The notes: a model not told the origin generated them from the letters alone. Shown: positions 10,702-49,516, counted from the stretch's first letter. The stretch: DNA of 64,000 nt from Branchiostoma floridae (GCF_000003815.2 NC_049990.1:8480449-8544448); one strand, 5' to 3'. Program-made: numbers and translations.

Positions 10702-13700
10702 ACACGTCAGCAAGACTAGGGGCCATCAAGCGAGGCCCCTTCCCTTTTAACGTGACTACTTCACTGATACAAGTGTTGTCCACCCATCCAAATATGGTGT
10801 CTGTTAGGATTGTCCTTGAGCCGCAGCCAAGGGGCCTACCTTGGTCTGTGCCCTGCCAGTCTACCTTAGCCCCCTTCATGGCGGAAACAGGATCATTGGA
10901 CACAAAGCCCATGGAAGGCCCGTGAAGGCGGCTGGTCTGCCCCACAATCCCAGGCCCTGGGAGATACTGACACCTGTCATCCAAGCATGGGGGCTGCTAG
11001 GTGCTTGCCTCTTTCTCTGTCCCTATCTCTCTGTCTTTAAACGTTAGAAATCTTTCGTCACAAACCACAGAAATTTGTAGACAGCAAGTAACAAGAAAAA
11101 TTATGACCTATCAGTATCATTTATGAAGCCATTTTAAACTGCTGCACAGTATTGTATTTCATGTTGAAGCTTCATGTTTAGATCTTTGTCCTCAGATGAC
11201 TTGCCCTTGCAAGAAAAATTGCATATTCAAGGCTCTCAGCAATGGATTTCCACATCACAATGTGTGATGTATGGCTTTGCATGTCCCAATACCCTGACTA
11301 GTTTGATTCAAAAGCCGAGATTTGCCTCCCTGTTACGATGTAGTCCACATGACATTTATATCCCATGCTAGGTGTTCCCTAGTCCTTTGTTCATTAGGGC
11401 GGCATATTTCATGTGCTAGTATTACCTTACACTTGCATGTGATTTTGTCATCAATTATGGATGAGTCAGTCTCAGGGCCTCTGTCTACAGAACATATTGA
11501 AGACGACATCTAGATCTCTATCATAAAGGCAGTAAAATAGTGTCATTCATGTACGGAGGCTATGAATTCTTTGATATTTGCACGCCCAGAATTGTGCAGT
11601 GACACGTTTACGGCCGACCGCAGATTACTCCTCACGTAGACCGTTTCCTGTTGTTGTTGTAGGCACAGGACCGGTTTACATCGTTGACCTTTGTACTTTG
11701 ATGGCACATTGTTTTCTTCTCTTTTGCTGCAAATGTGATGTTTCCTCCGGCAACCTTAGTTGCGAGATGAACCTTGATTTTATTGGATTTGGCCCCACGC
11801 CAAATAGCCCAGCGCCATTTTTCCGCTGATGAGAATCGATCCCCACAACCAACGACTTTATTTATAAGGCGTGCCTGTACCCACAAGTAATATAACATCT
11901 CCAATATCCTTCCCTTACTGTTCAATCATTGGTTGGCAGGCTGAGATATCGCTCTTTGCCAGCGATGCGAGGGGTTTGATGGCAGCGCCTGGGGAATGAA
12001 GATGTGCATATTACAGTGCCCTCCTGTATGCTAGTACGATGACCCCCGAAGAACAAACACAGTTTTTCACCTGACGTCATTGTTGTCTGAATTCTATAGA
12101 GGGTGTACCGTGTGCCCTAAGGGGGAAAAGAAGAGTTAATTGCTTGAGAAATGTTTTGATGTGTCTCTACTTTTGCTGCTGTCATTGTTTTCTGTGCTAA
12201 GATATTGCTGTATTTTGGGGGCGGGTCTCTGTAGAAACTTAAGACACCTGTGGATGTAATGGCTTATCTGAGAAACCTTCATACATCTTAATGCAAGACA
12301 GAAGATTGGAAGATGCATGAATGACTATTCATAAATCTTCTGATCATCTTTCTCATTTATCTACCATTACTTGAAGGGATGCGAAGAAGTATGGCAACAC
12401 ACCGAGTTATTAGATAACATGTATTTCAGCTAACAAGAGCATATAATTGGGACGTAAAGGTTACATTCTTTGCTATCTTGCAAATAGGCAGTACAGTTGC
12501 AGTAAATCCACTTCCCAAAACAGCTTCAAGGCATAATCTGTTGTTTTGTCTCTTGATGAATTACCTTTTGTATCTGGCATGTCGTGTAATTTTTCAAGAC
12601 GTTAGTTATCCCTGTGCACAAGGCAGTAATCTCCAAGTAGAGGTGGGAGAGGATGTCTTCTCTGATAAGAGTCACAACCACAAACAATCTTTTCTCCAGG
12701 AATCTGGTTGGAGATTATGAGGGCAGCCCAACCCATATTTCACGTCCACCTTTGTGTGTAGGCCTGTAAATTTTCCCCTCTGCTGTCACTGTGTGCCAAA
12801 GCTTCTCAGGCAGATTGAATTGTCTGCTTCCAACGTTCCCACAGGAAATAAGCTTTGTTTGAAATTTAATGTTCCGTTTTATAGCTTTGTGTGTTGTGTG
12901 TGTGTGTGAACTTCCAGCACCAGTACATATACTTGTTTACAATGCAGGAGACCTTTACTATGGGTAGTATAAGAGAAAAATGGCCTGAAGCCAGGCTGAC
13001 TGGGGTGGTGGTGTGCCAACTGTACGCCCTGGGTGACCTCCAGAGCTCAACCAATGACCTTTCTGCCCCAAACAGACTCAGCATACGTGACTTGAACCAG
13101 CTTTCCTGCCAGCTTTGGGGGAACGCTGGGGCCAAAGGTGGACATGCTTGCACAAAATACCCAGAACAAACTACACAAAGAGATGTACATGTATAAATAA
13201 CAGATGAACTACGCTTCTCCTTCCTGTTTTTAGAAATGAAATCCAGTTTTTTTAAGAACTCAACGTGGTGATGTTACTGCAAATGTTACGGCATTTCAGT
13301 AAAGGGACAGCAGTTAGAGCTGAATCTGTATTATCTGAAATAATATACATTTGCCAGTAGTGTGAAGTGAAAGAAAGAAGAGTCATTATGATCCTGAAAT
13401 GGAATAGAATATTACATTTTTGATATTAGCTCACACAGTCACATTTCAGTCCGCGACAAAACTATTTGAAACTCTAATTCGTCAGTATGTTGTAAAGTAG
13501 ACAAAGATGTACAGAAGACAATAGAAACAGTCAAATTGGTCATTGACGTAACCGATGTCCTTAGGTTGCCTAGTTTCCACCCGAATGTGCTACTTAATTA
13601 CAAGGTACGAATGGGATAAGCCTTTGTCTCACCTACAGCGGACGTTACCATTAGTGAGTATATATAGCGCCCATTGTTCATTATAAGGTTAGTCTCCCTA

Positions 13701-16700
13701 ATGGACTGGAACAGGTAGTTAGCACGCAATAACGGGTAATGAACTTTCTCTTGTAATGGTGAGTTTGTCTCATCTTTCTGTTTCTTTTTGTGTTTTGGTG
13801 TGCTGCTGTCCTTGAAAATCCCCTTCGATAGTTGTCGGGCGAGTTAATAGTGCCTAGAGGGGGTGTATGTTAGCTTGTTTGGGTGTCACATGCTTTCTTC
13901 GTATGTGCCACAAAGTAGGTCTGCAGAATATATGACATAGCCATCTTTCTCAGCTGAAATTGTGCTGAAAGTTTAAGAAGGAAGCATCCACAGAAGGTAT
14001 TTTGCTCACTTGTTTCACTGTTTTGCATATATATAGTGTTGGGTATTTTTGACATTTGATATGCCCTTGTTTTGTTTTGCATAAGAAAATGCATGCAAGG
14101 AATGGGTACTGTGCAACATTTTGTAAGAAGAGCCTGACTGGACACCGGCACGTCATAACAATCCGACGTTGAATAGGCAGAATTTTCCGCTGATTGGGAA
14201 TGTGTGTGTAACAATTCTAAGGAATGTTAGGAACAAAAAGGCAATCTGGTGGCCGATTTTTTTACTTCTCTATTGTGAACAATTGTGATTGCCTACCCTG
14301 CTTCCAAGGTACATTGAATAATTTACAAGTTGTACCTGTGTGTGTCTTTTAAAATGGCACAAATGACAGTGTAATCTGTGCTAGATGAAAAGCTGTCTTT
14401 TTCATGGAGGCTGGTGTGTTATTTGAATGTCTCTCTGAAATATGGTGAGCAGTGTGAACGGTAGAGGGTATCTCATGTTGCTTATTCTGTTATGATTGCA
14501 AATCAAGAACAGGGTTGTTCCTCATGAGTCATACCCCCTTTCCACTAGAGTAGAGGCTAAGTGCTGTCCGACCAAAGATTTGACTGATCAGTCAAGGGAT
14601 TTCATAGATAAAGTAGGAATATTATATGACGTCTATCTGTTTCGTTGTCCTTTTCCCATCATCCTTTGAAATTCATGGTGAGTGTTTCCTTTGTCAGTTT
14701 TGTGTTGAAACAAAGCTCAAAATTTACAAGTATTCTTGAACATTATGCTTGATATTCCAATTATGAAATCCACGGCTAGTTTTGGTGGCTGAGCGATCAC
14801 CATCCAGAGGAAAGGGGGCCTATTAAAGCTGAAATGATGTCTGTCGTTTTCCCCAGACTGTAGGGGAATACATGTTGATGGATGGGGAACTGAGGTGCAT
14901 CATAACTAGATCATTGTCCTGCAAAACAGTCTGTATAACGCTACAAGATTGATGCCCGGGGATATTGACAGCAGGTTGCCTAATCTCATGCATAATGAAG
15001 CCATTTATGTAGGTTGAGTTGAGTTGGAATCGAACGAAATCTTATGCAAGGGTAGAGTGGAAGAGGTACTCGTCAGAGGACATTGAAATTTTATAATGTA
15101 TGATCAGAAGATGCATCGTTTCGGTGCCCATCTCCGCTTTTATGCTTTGGGCCACAGATAGGTGCAAGCACTACAGCAGGGGGCTAGTTCACTGGTAGGT
15201 TACAATGTATGCTGAGTACATTTTTGTGCCTGTTAGATTATTATCTGCTCCGAGAAACATTAAATCCAGAATAATGGGTCCAGAAGTAATGCCCAAATCT
15301 TAAATGTCGGCCTTGTCACTCTGCGTTATTATCATATTCTGAGAATCCATGGTGTTCAATGATATTTTAACGGACCGTGAAAGCTTTCCGGTTCTGGACA
15401 AAGCAAGTGCAGATATAATAGATAACAGCCTGCCACATCCTGATTGGTGAAATGACAAGGCTGAGTTGTTTTTGAGGCGGTTGACCCCATCAGATTTGAG
15501 TGTTTATGGTGTCCAAGGTGTGTGAAATTGAAAGGCTGGACCCAACTCCTGTCTGTAATACGACACCGGAGTTCTGTGACCCAAAGCAGGCTTATCCCTT
15601 TGTCTGGATTCTAACAGGAGGAGTGGCCAAAACCAGTCTTTCTGGGGGCATTTATCCCCGCTTGGTTTACCTGGCTTATCCCTTGTCTCTCCACAACGCC
15701 CTGACATCTTTTGTACGCTGTTCAGCGGCCTATGACGTACATCCTTTCATCCCCAGGAGTTTTGGGGTGCCCATTGCAGCCTGTCTAGGTGCCTGGTGTC
15801 ATGTGATCTGCTAGCACCAGGCTGGAGCCATTCTCTCAGGCACTGCCTGTGAAGGACAGCCCTGTTGCTCTGCCTGCTGATTAGTATTCCCCCCACGCAG
15901 ATGCCCAGAAGTGATTTATACGCTTGTCACAGAGGTAACTTTCCACTACCTTATCTTGGCTTGAAAATGCTGGCATAATCAATAAGTCCTAAATTAGCAG
16001 TATAGCTGACAGTGAGGCTCATCTGTAACTGTGCTCCTCTCTTTTCCCATTTACTCCAGGGCAATTTATTAAGAATGGAGAATTTTGTAAAAAAAAAAAG
16101 GTTTTGTTCTGGCAGGTGGGGTGTTCTAGGGGCAGGCTTGGAAGAGTGCCATATAATCAGAGCTAGCATGGCATTCCACTGCAGTGTTGTATCAATCAAC
16201 ATTATTGTGGCAAGCAGGAGGAAGGACCTAAAGGCGGGATTGATTTTTCATCAGTCAGGCATTTCTGTATCCCCCCTACCCGGGAGACTGCACAGCGCAT
16301 TACCAATCAGAGGAATTGGCTCTGTAAAGTGCTAGCTTCCCCATAAATATTTCCAGGCGCTCTCCCTCGCAAGTTGACCTTTACTACATCAATCCCCCTG
16401 CCCTTTTACCATTCCTCCGAGGATGCCGAGTATATTGCATTCCGCTGTAAATGTTGCGCCTGAATATATTTTAAGATTTCCCCCGCTGTAACAACAATGC
16501 ATAACCCATTTTTGTGTGGTAACTTGATTCTGGTCGCCTCCCACAAAAGCCTGTGTGTACTGAGCCAGGTGGAGAGAATAATACTTGACCTGCGGAAGCA
16601 TTGTTTGCTGGGGGAATGGTATTAAGCACAGTTCGTTGAACCCCTATGCAAATAGAAGGACCCTGTTTGTGGAGCGGGTGCCACGTGCCTCCTCGGTCTC

Positions 16701-19700
16701 GTGTATCCGGTAGGCTGTGACGTCCGCTTTCTCAGACACGGGGTGCCTTCAAAGCTAAGGAAACAAGAAGTGGTGAATGAATAAATATCTTTTCTTTTTT
16801 AATGGTGGATATGCCGGGCTCGAATTAGTTTTTAGGAACATGTGCACTGTTGGGCCTAATTTGAAAATTAAGGTGCACATAAAACATTGGTTGCACATCA
16901 TATGTGTAAGATACTGTAGAATGTCAGCAAAACCTATTTATAAACCTTTTTACCATATTTTTCTTTTCAGAAATTGAACCTGACATTTTATAGCTAAATT
17001 CAGTATTTTAAACACACACGAATACAACAATACTTTTTTTCAAAGACTTCAGTGTCAAGAATATGCTGAACACAAATTACTTACTTGTGTACACTATTGT
17101 GCCTCACAAATACCTATAGTATGTGTTCTGGTGCACTCTCACTCACTAAAAGAATTAGGCCCATAGCTCCAATTTGGATGCATGAAATATGCATTCTAGT
17201 ATTTCAAGCCCTGAGTGGTGTACATGCGTGCTTTTAGGGAAGACTTACTGTTGAGGGATTACTGTATCAGTGTACGAATCTGTAGTCTTATGGAAATGGT
17301 TACATAAGAAGTTGTTATGAATGGTGTTTTGGCTGACTAAGCCCTGGATTTTATGTGGTCACGCAGCAAAACATGAAGGGAATTAGGAGGCTATTTATTC
17401 ATACAAGCAAATGTGGTTTCGTCACGTTGGAGATTTGTTTTTTCAACCTTCATACGTCTTGTTCATTCAGTAGATATGAAGACATACGGTACATGATGTA
17501 TGTACATTACAGGTAGATGCTGCATCTTTTGAACACAATTTGGGAAAAAAATGATAAAAGGAGGGCAATTTTTATATTCAATGTACTTGTGATTCTTTGA
17601 AAAATAGAATCATGATATTTTTGTGGTAATGTCAATCATTATATTATACTGTGGTAGATCTAATGTCAGTGTAGAATGAAATGTTTTTGTGTAAATTTGT
17701 AGCATTGTCTCTGCTGTGGTGGCGTACACAGATGAGTATCCAAGCTATGCTATAGAAAGACCAAATGTCTCTACGGCTCACCAAAATTACAGTACGGACG
17801 CAGTAGGCATGCATTAGTGCAACTCCCTCAAATCTCGGGGTATTTTCCGGGCTTCCCGGCGTCTGTCTTCAGTCTTACAGTGTCTCATTCCCCCAGACAG
17901 AAATTGGTGTAGGATTACGCCTACAGTACCTGGAAGGGAAAACAGCTCCCTAAGTACCTGTTCATTTGTGCGCCTGCCAAACTTTTCCATTACCCGGTAT
18001 ATCTACTGAAGGTAGATTCATCACACGATATGTTTTATATGTTAGCAACTAATGTGTAGTAGTCAGCACTGCGCATGGCGTATGATGTTTGTTATCTGCT
18101 GAGTCCTAAAAGGATTTTCCCCTCATCTGTATGTATGGGTGGAGACTTCTCTTTGTAAGTGGGCCGCAATTGATATGCTGAGTGTCTTGAATGTCCTTGA
18201 CAAATAGCGTCAGGTGCCCATCGATCTGCTGTCACGAATGCCCATAAAGGAGACCCTCTTTTGTGAGGGTTATTTTGCTGATGTCAAACACTGGCTGCCC
18301 ACTGCATAGTGCCTGAGTGCCTGACCAGTTTTCTCTTCATCCTCGGTGGGCCCAGTTAGGGGGTTTGTTTCGTGGGGGCATGCCACATGTTTGCCAGACA
18401 GCATTAGGAACTGACAAGGATTAAGCAGGCCAGGTGTTTGTGAAATGGCATCTGGCAGGGTCTAGAGGCAAGTCCTTTGATTTGTTTGGCCGAAATTTGG
18501 CATAGATTGATCAGGTTACTCTTGTGGTCAGGAAATGTGATGTCATCCCATGCCTGACCTGTAAATGTGTAACTGATTAGAATGTGCTTTGCAAACAGTT
18601 TTAGCATGTTGTTAGCAGTCTGGTAGGGACAAAGTTGGGATATTCAGTATGCAAGGTGTGCATGGCACATATTAAGGTGAGTCCGAGTCGTTCTGTGTTT
18701 GTGTATTTGTTGCTTGTTGTTGTTGTTGTGGTGATGATAATTCTGGCGTGACTTCATTATCTTTTTAGTTTTTTACTGCTGTTTCTTTTTGTAATTTCAC
18801 ATTTTTGAATCAAGATTGAACCACTTCAACAAAGATTGCATCCTTTTTTATCCAAGATGTGTTTAGCTTTTCAAGCATAGAAATTGATACATGGCATAAA
18901 TTTTTGTGGGATTCTAGGGACTCAGGGAGACTGTACCTTACCAAAAGAGTGTCCCTTTTACTAGGTCACCTGGCATTGAAAAGAAGGTAAAGCGGGTCAT
19001 CCTCGATTGTCATTCAAAACTTGCGTGATGCCACATAAATTGTGTGTTTGTATATCCGGCAACATTTCTTTCATGGCCGTTTTTCAGACATGCTATTCCT
19101 AAAATCCCTCTCCTAACCTTTGTTTTGATTTCTATTGGGGCAATTCAGTGCATAGATTTCAGAATAAAAGGTGATAGAACATTTCATGAACATTTTTCTA
19201 TCATGGTCTGTAATGAAAAAAAGCCTAGACGTAGAATAGCCCACATGAATGGTCAACCATCAGTGGGGTCCACCATCGATTTCTTTTCCACACAAGAGTT
19301 TGACCTATGTCTGAAGGACACTTTACTCATATATCCTGTACTATTTCTAGAGACAGAAGTGTTTTTTCTGAAAGGTCAATGGCAAAATGTATTGAATGTG
19401 GTTCCTCCATTGTAACGTTCCATATGTTGTGCAGTGCACAGTTTTTTGTATAGCATTTTTGTTTTCGTTTTTGAAATCCAGGACTTGAAAAGATCAAACA
19501 GGATGTTTTCTTTTATATCAGGCAGGGCTGTCTCCTACATTGAATTTTTTCCTTCCCACTCATTGTTTGGGTGCCCATGTTGCTGATTTTAGTTGCCTAA
19601 AAATACCTTTTCATCAGTTTTGTGGAGGTTGTTGCCGCAAACAAAGGAAGCAGCAGAAGTTCAGATTTTAGGTTGGACAGGGCGACAGTTTTGTCTGTCA

Positions 19701-22700
19701 CAACAAGCAAATTTTGGCTCAGGACGGAGAGATTGCTCCCAGAGAGTGCCCTGAAATCAACATGCAAAACTGAGCACATTTATTTGCAAGGCGAAATCGC
19801 TGATGAAGGTTGCCATTTCCAAAGGGATGCTTATCATTTTTTGGCTCCCAACATTTTAACGCTCCAGTGGAAGCTGATGTTTTCCATGTGGCTTTATCAG
19901 GATGAGGTCATTAATCAACTTAGCCAACAAAGACAAGCTGTTGGAGCAGGTATGTGTAGTTAATGAGTGTTGGAGCCCCACCTACAGTACATGTCCCGAG
20001 CCTGCATGTTTGTATGTAACCCTTGTCCTTTTATTTGCTAAAAAGGTCTTTTGTTGTGTCGGTGGGGTTGGCGCACTTTAGAGGGTCCAAAGGGCATTCG
20101 GTGTGGTTCATGTGAACTGTGTTTATGCCATGGGAAAAGGAAGTATGGATAGGTACTTGCTTTTACCTGTTATATTTGCTAGCAGGTTTTTAAGATTGGC
20201 TGTATACAATAAGTAAGGAAATATTCATTGTGGTGTCATTGCAGGTACCTCTCCCCCAAGAATATACATTTCCAATGCTTCCAATTGATTCAATCAGAAA
20301 CGCAAAATACAGCAAAATCTTCTTTCCCCTTCTACCATGAAATTATGTGCCCACAAAATTGAATTAATTTACCATAGACAACATATTGATAAATAAATAG
20401 ATTGTTTCCATGACATTTTGGGGTGTATTTTTTCCCTACCTTGACTTGCCTGGGAGTGTATGTGCACCTGTCAAAAGTGATAAACGACCCTGTATAGTCC
20501 TGCCTTGCAGTTTAGACACTTGAATGCACATTTTTCATGAGAGTATGACTTTCCCACAAAGACTAACCTTGCTTAGATGCATTTGATATGGGCATTGTTC
20601 CATTTGACGTGCCACACAATAACCTTCTATACCGTATAATTACAAATGTAGGACAGTACAGTAGTCTTTGACATCATTTACAGTAGGACCATCTTACTTT
20701 GATCTGGGTTCTGGGGAACTAGTTCATGGGACTTGCGACAGCTAGAGCCTGTTTTCCACAGAATGCACCCAGAACTTGACTTCTACACATCACCGTAAAC
20801 AGCCAATGTCAACAGAACTGCCCTACCAACCATACTGTTTCATTGTAGATGTGTTTGAAACCCTGTTGAGTTTCTGAGATGGTCCTGGTTTCTGCCAAGA
20901 ACCAACTGGTAACCCATCTAAAGCAAGACTTAGGATATCTAAAATGGAGTCTTTATGGACCTGAAAATAGCATGGCAATTAAATTGTGGTAAATGGTGGT
21001 GACTAAGAAATAGGTTTGAGCCTCCTATCAGAATATATTGGATTTGCAGGTACGTTTATGAAAATCAGCCCTGTTACTGAGTTAGAATATGTTATTTGTT
21101 ATCATTTTCTACCCCACAATCTGCTCGTAGATGATACTTAAGTATTCCCTTGATGATCCTGCAAAGAGACATGATGTAATGGTAGGGGGTGGAGCCAAAC
21201 CTTGCGATCACCCAAGGTCAGCAGCAGGGAATGTATGTCTGGTCCCCTGCCAGATCCCGGGAGACCGCACCATGGATGATGTGGTCATTCCACCCAACCC
21301 AACCTCCCGCAACAATAGGGCCTGAGCAGACATAACTTCAGCCATGCTGTCTGCTTCCCCTGATAGCAGGCGGTCACTCTGGAGTGACCTTGGGATGGTT
21401 GTGGATCTAGGGCGCCATGCTGTAAATATTTATACTTGAGTAGACGCTGTCAGGGCAAATTCATTTACTCTATTCTATGCAGGGCCTAAATAGGACAAAG
21501 GTCAACCGGGCCGGACCTTTTCCTTATAAGTTATTGGGCCTGTACAGACAGTTTAGAATTAAGAATAAGATTGCACAGATTTTGGCTTGAGGCAGCAAAG
21601 GTTTCTTCTTGGTTATATTTTTGGTGCCGTTTGTGTTTTTTGGTGTGTGTGTGACTGTGTACAGCATAAGCCATAACCAAAAGAAAAATGAATGGATCCT
21701 TGTGTTGTCTGTTATGTGGGTAGGCAGTTGGAAATGTTAACAGTAAGGTTGATTGTAGGCCTCCTAGCAGCTTTCTACGGTACTCCAACAGAGACTGAGT
21801 TCTTGTTTCGTATCTCATTTACCAATACTAGCCTTAGAAATATATGGTTTCAAACGATGAGTATCGTGAGAGGAGACATTTGACTTTTGAGTGAGAGATG
21901 CCCTTCCAATACCATGCCCTAGACTATTGATAAAAACGCACTGCCCCTATGGTCTAGAAGAAAAAGGTCACTGGACTATCTTTACCTTTAGGATGTGGTT
22001 ATGCTGGATTAGTAGCCAATGGGCGAGGTCAGAACAGTTTGAAACCTTGTCAAACGTGGTATCAGTTTTGTGTAGAGTTGTTTATTCCATATCTAGGCAG
22101 GTAAAGCCAGGGGCCCAGGTGTGCAGGTTTCAAGTGCTTGAAGTCTAGATGTGTGTTTGTTCAACATGGCTCAGAGCGACGTTTCACCTTTTCAGACACA
22201 TTTCAAACATTTGCCTCATACATACTGTAAATGTATTTAAGTTTGCAGGGATTTATTTTCGCGGTAGCGGGAAAAATGACTTTTCTCAGTGGTTTTAATT
22301 TTACGGTAGCACCATGCCCTGTAGTCTCTTACTGCCGCGGAAAAATGTTTGCGGTGGTTTTAAGTTAGCGGTAAAGTGGCCACCGCAAGGCCGCGGACAT
22401 TAAACCACCGCAAAAGTGTCTGCATTTACAGTATCGCGATGGGAGACCACCATCCAATTGAAGCTCCTCACATTGTGAAAGTACACTCGGTGAGAGTGTT
22501 ATCCACGTTTTGTGCAAGGTGATCAAGTTTATGTAGTAATCAGTACACACATGCATTGGATCCACCTCCATTTTCTTCAAATGCATCTAAAGCGTTTAAC
22601 TTTTAGAGAAATGACTGACGTTGGCCTTTAAGTGGTGTTCTCACTGAAGGCACTCGAGAAGACTAAAAATATATTTGAACCATATACTTTTGAAAAGGTC

Positions 22701-24721
22701 TATGGTTTTTGTTCAGTCTATCTCCTCTGTCAGAGTGTTCTATTTTAAGTATTCTCTTAGTTGAAAGTGATGCTCCAAAAACTATGAAGATATATTAAGC
22801 ATTCTTGACTATTAAATGTCTTTTTAAATGATCATAAACATGACATGAAATTTGCAACCTTACTTCTCTATCTTTGTGTGCTGTCTGCCTGTTGCTAATT
22901 ACACGCTAATTAGCGCCCCTTCATAATGCCAAGTCCCGCATGGGACCTCATAATGCCATAATTGGTTGGTAGAAGCAGGTGCCCAACCATTGTGGTTAAC
23001 AAGTGCAATTGGGTCAAGTCTTTCCCAGCATCTGTAGGCTGTCCCAATCATTGGGCTGGAATTACAGTGTGCTGATTAGAGCCTGGGTCTGTTGTCTGCT
23101 CGCATCAGTGTTCTCATTATCTGGCTGTGTTGTATTTTTGTATTTTTCAGAATCAGCCCACAGTCAGAAGCTGAAGTAAAAGAGTTGTATTTGTAAAACA
23201 GTGGTCTAGTCAGGTTGAATTTTTTTTTTCGTCCCCTAGATTTTGAATGGAAATCCTGTCGAAGGCGCTATGATCCTAGGGTGGTCTGGGGGCATGCCCC
23301 CTTGGAAAGTTTTAAATCTAGAGACTAGACCCTCTGAAATACTATTTCCCAAATTTTGTTGGTAAATTCATTTAAAGTAAAAAGTTTGGCCGACTGGTAG
23401 TTTTGAACTTTGATGACCTTCTGGCTATAAAGTACTTGAGCCAGATTTAGCTGACAGTGTGATAGCAGTAGAAATGTAATGCCAGCTACCTTAGCACGAG
23501 GATGGTTAATACTTGAGAGAGAAATCTGCTTCACACTCAGCCATCAACAAAAGTGTCTGATATAGATGGCAACTCCATAATGTTATCAACTAAGCCAGGG
23601 TCCTGTCTTTATCAGTCTTAACCAGATGTTGCCTTTAACTTATCGTTCCTGGCATTTGCGATTGACTGGGAAATGGGTGCATTTGTCTTCAGCTGTCATG
23701 CTATGATAGGCAGTTATGATTAGAAACCCCCTCAAAACAAGGGATGTTCCCGCAAGCTGTTGCTTTTCCAGTAATTGCCATTTGATAAAGTGTGTGTTCT
23801 GTGTTGTATGTGTTGTGTGGAGACAGCTTGTGATGTTATGAATCCGAGATGTCACAACCATATGATATGAGAGGGTCTGCATGGGGGTAATGCTGAATGA
23901 TAAATGAAGGAGGACCAGAAAGGGTAAATTCAGGAGGGACGGCAATGATAAATTGGCTTCTTATTGCAAAACACTTTCGGGAAAGTCCATTGGATTGTTC
24001 CTTTAAGGTTTGTATACGTAAGGTGTCTGGCAAAAATCTGTAAACACTAACATAACTGGACACTTTTGTGCCCACCTGATGTTCAACTTCGCGATCCAAA
24101 GAATTTGTCACGATGAATTCAGGATATCAACTAGAATCAAAGGGACCAATTATGCTTCATGAATGATTTACCAGCAATGTTTGATGTTGAATCAGAGAGG
24201 CCTGACTAGCGGTGATTTATCATTTTATGGTGCATTAAGATAGCTGACTGCTCCTCATGCAAACATGCATGGATAATAGTCCTACCTACGGATGCTTTTT
24301 TGGCAAGAAAAGACATAGAGCTTGGTACAAATATGCTAATCTTGTTTGTTGTCTGAAATACAGGTCACAGTTTGACAGGGGGTTGACCCCTTGCTTTGAG
24401 AAAACTGTTTTACACTTGAATGAGGGGCCATTGTGCACTTATGCAAATAATCAAAGAAAGAAAGATTTATTAATTTTTTTTATGAGTGCATGTGTGGTCT
24501 ATATGGTTACAGATATCAACGGATGATGAACCAGATTTAGGACCATATTCAAAACAGTTGTCAGAATTATTTTCATAAAAGGTTTTATTTATTATGTTAT
24601 TACATAAATTCTGTTGACACTATCTGTCATCAATTCTTGCTGAATAGACAATTAACTAAAAAAAACTGATTATTGTCTGGCAATCAAAAATAATGTTCTA
24701 TTTCCTGTTTTCCATGCGTAG
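10702..24721. other. Long non-coding stretch upstream of, or in the 5' introns of, TBL1
   Basis: About 14 kb without a supportable exon. A more GC-rich piece follows the gap (10702-11010). A MITE is at 22223-22433, and a TAATTA-rich cluster lies at about 22898-22920 ('gctaattacacgctaattag'). Because a TBL1 5' exon must lie upstream, part of this is probably TBL1 intron. The longest frames (13870-14214 minus, 15500-15814, 19044-19415 and 19622-19963 plus) show no domain or splice logic. Confidence 0.4.
22223..22433. mobile_element. TA-flanked palindromic MITE, copy 3
   Basis: Left end TACTGTAAATGTA and right end TGCATTTACAGTA, bordered by TA. The interior is strongly GC-palindromic, with 'cgcggtagcg', 'ttgcggtggttttaagt' and their inverse 'ccaccgca'. 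It shares the interior phrase 'gtagtctcttactgcc' with copy 1 (there inverted, 'ggcagtaagagactac'), which shows that the two belong to one subfamily. Confidence 0.8.
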
Positions 24722-24811
24722 GTGTGTCTTTCTTTGAGTGGCGGAAGCTGATGTGTTGTCTGGGGAGGTAGCGAGCACAACGGGACGGACAGACAGACAG
24801 ACACGGCCACC

Positions 24812-48320
<23,509 letters not shown>

Positions 48321-49516
48321 TGAGGGACACTCACACACACTGTACAAAGAATGAACAATATCGTGTTTGTAGAACTCTTCAAGTTTGACGCTGCCAGCGA
48401 TGACTTTGAGTCTTATCGGAACACAACGTGACCAATCGGAAACCAGACTGTTCGAGATGACCACGGAGCGATCGGGTGTCGGCACGGCGAACAGTTTTGA
48501 ACCTGACAACGAGGAGGAGCCAAGGAGTTCCTGAATGAACATGTCACCACGATCAGCAGCACAGGACGACCCAAGTCTTCTCTTGGACGGACGTTGGGAA
48601 GGGAAGGAGCAATTCGTTCACATTGGACGAAACTTGGATACCTTGTATCCCCAAGGATAAAAGCGTGTGCACCGCGACAGACATTGTGATTTCAACTCAA
48701 CATTTGATTGTACCACATACGAAAGCACCCTCTCTGAAGTGACGGATGTTTAATACAGCCCAGCCTAGCACATGATTTATCCCTAGGTGTATGTTACCAA
48801 GTGTATGATTCAGTGTTGTCTCTAGTATTATCCTTATTAACTCCTGCCAAAGCACCACATAAATGAGTATACTTATTATCAAATCGTGAAGTATGGATCA
48901 TTATTTTCCCCTGTTGTATATTTATTCCGGTGTTGTGCCCCTGTATATTTTTGTCCGACTCTGTTGATGTTCTGGTTAGTAGGTTAAAGAACAAGAGCCA
49001 GTGTGTTGGTTTGGTTAGGCTTTGCTGTTGTTTTCAGATGGTCAAAGAAAGTGACACTGTGAGCACCAATCACTGCCCAGGGTTGTGGAGGGGTCAAAGG
49101 TTAGGAGGTCAGTAGTGACAAACCAAAACTGTACATAAATCCAGTGATCAGGGTATTGTGTAAAATGGCCAGTAGAGCGGAATAGGGTGGTAGATGATTT
49201 AAAAACATGAAAAAAGGGTTAGACGGGTGTTCAGAAAAAGATCGTCACCCCCCTTCCTACCTGATCCTCAAAAAACAAAACTGACAGCTTCTTTTTTTGC
49301 TTGGGTAAAATCACAGGTCAGGTCAACTGTCCTATAATCCAAACACATGACAGAGCCGCTCAGAAAGAAACCTCAAGGCATTGGTTCGATTCCCAAGACT
49401 GTACAAGGGCAGATGAGCCTCCAGTCAAGCGCAGGTGGTGATGTTTTCTTTGTTTTCAAAGGCCTGTGGGGCCAACCAATATGAAGCACGCATATGTTGC
49501 AACTTAAGGAATTTTT

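Noticed and set aside
10702-10984. Minus-strand open frame running into the large gap (about 94 real codons)
   Set aside because: It is moderately GC-rich, but no motif or homologue is recognised and the N-run inflates its apparent length.
15500-15814. 104-codon open frame on the plus strand
   Set aside because: No domain, no codon or splice signature and no recognisable similarity. Length is within chance for non-coding DNA of this composition.
19044-19963. Two open frames of 123 and 113 codons
   Set aside because: No recognisable protein features. They lie in the probable 5' intron or intergenic region of TBL1.
49360-49400. tRNA or SINE B-box ('ggttcgattccc')
   Set aside because: No matching A-box upstream and no SINE body. 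A single short match is not enough.
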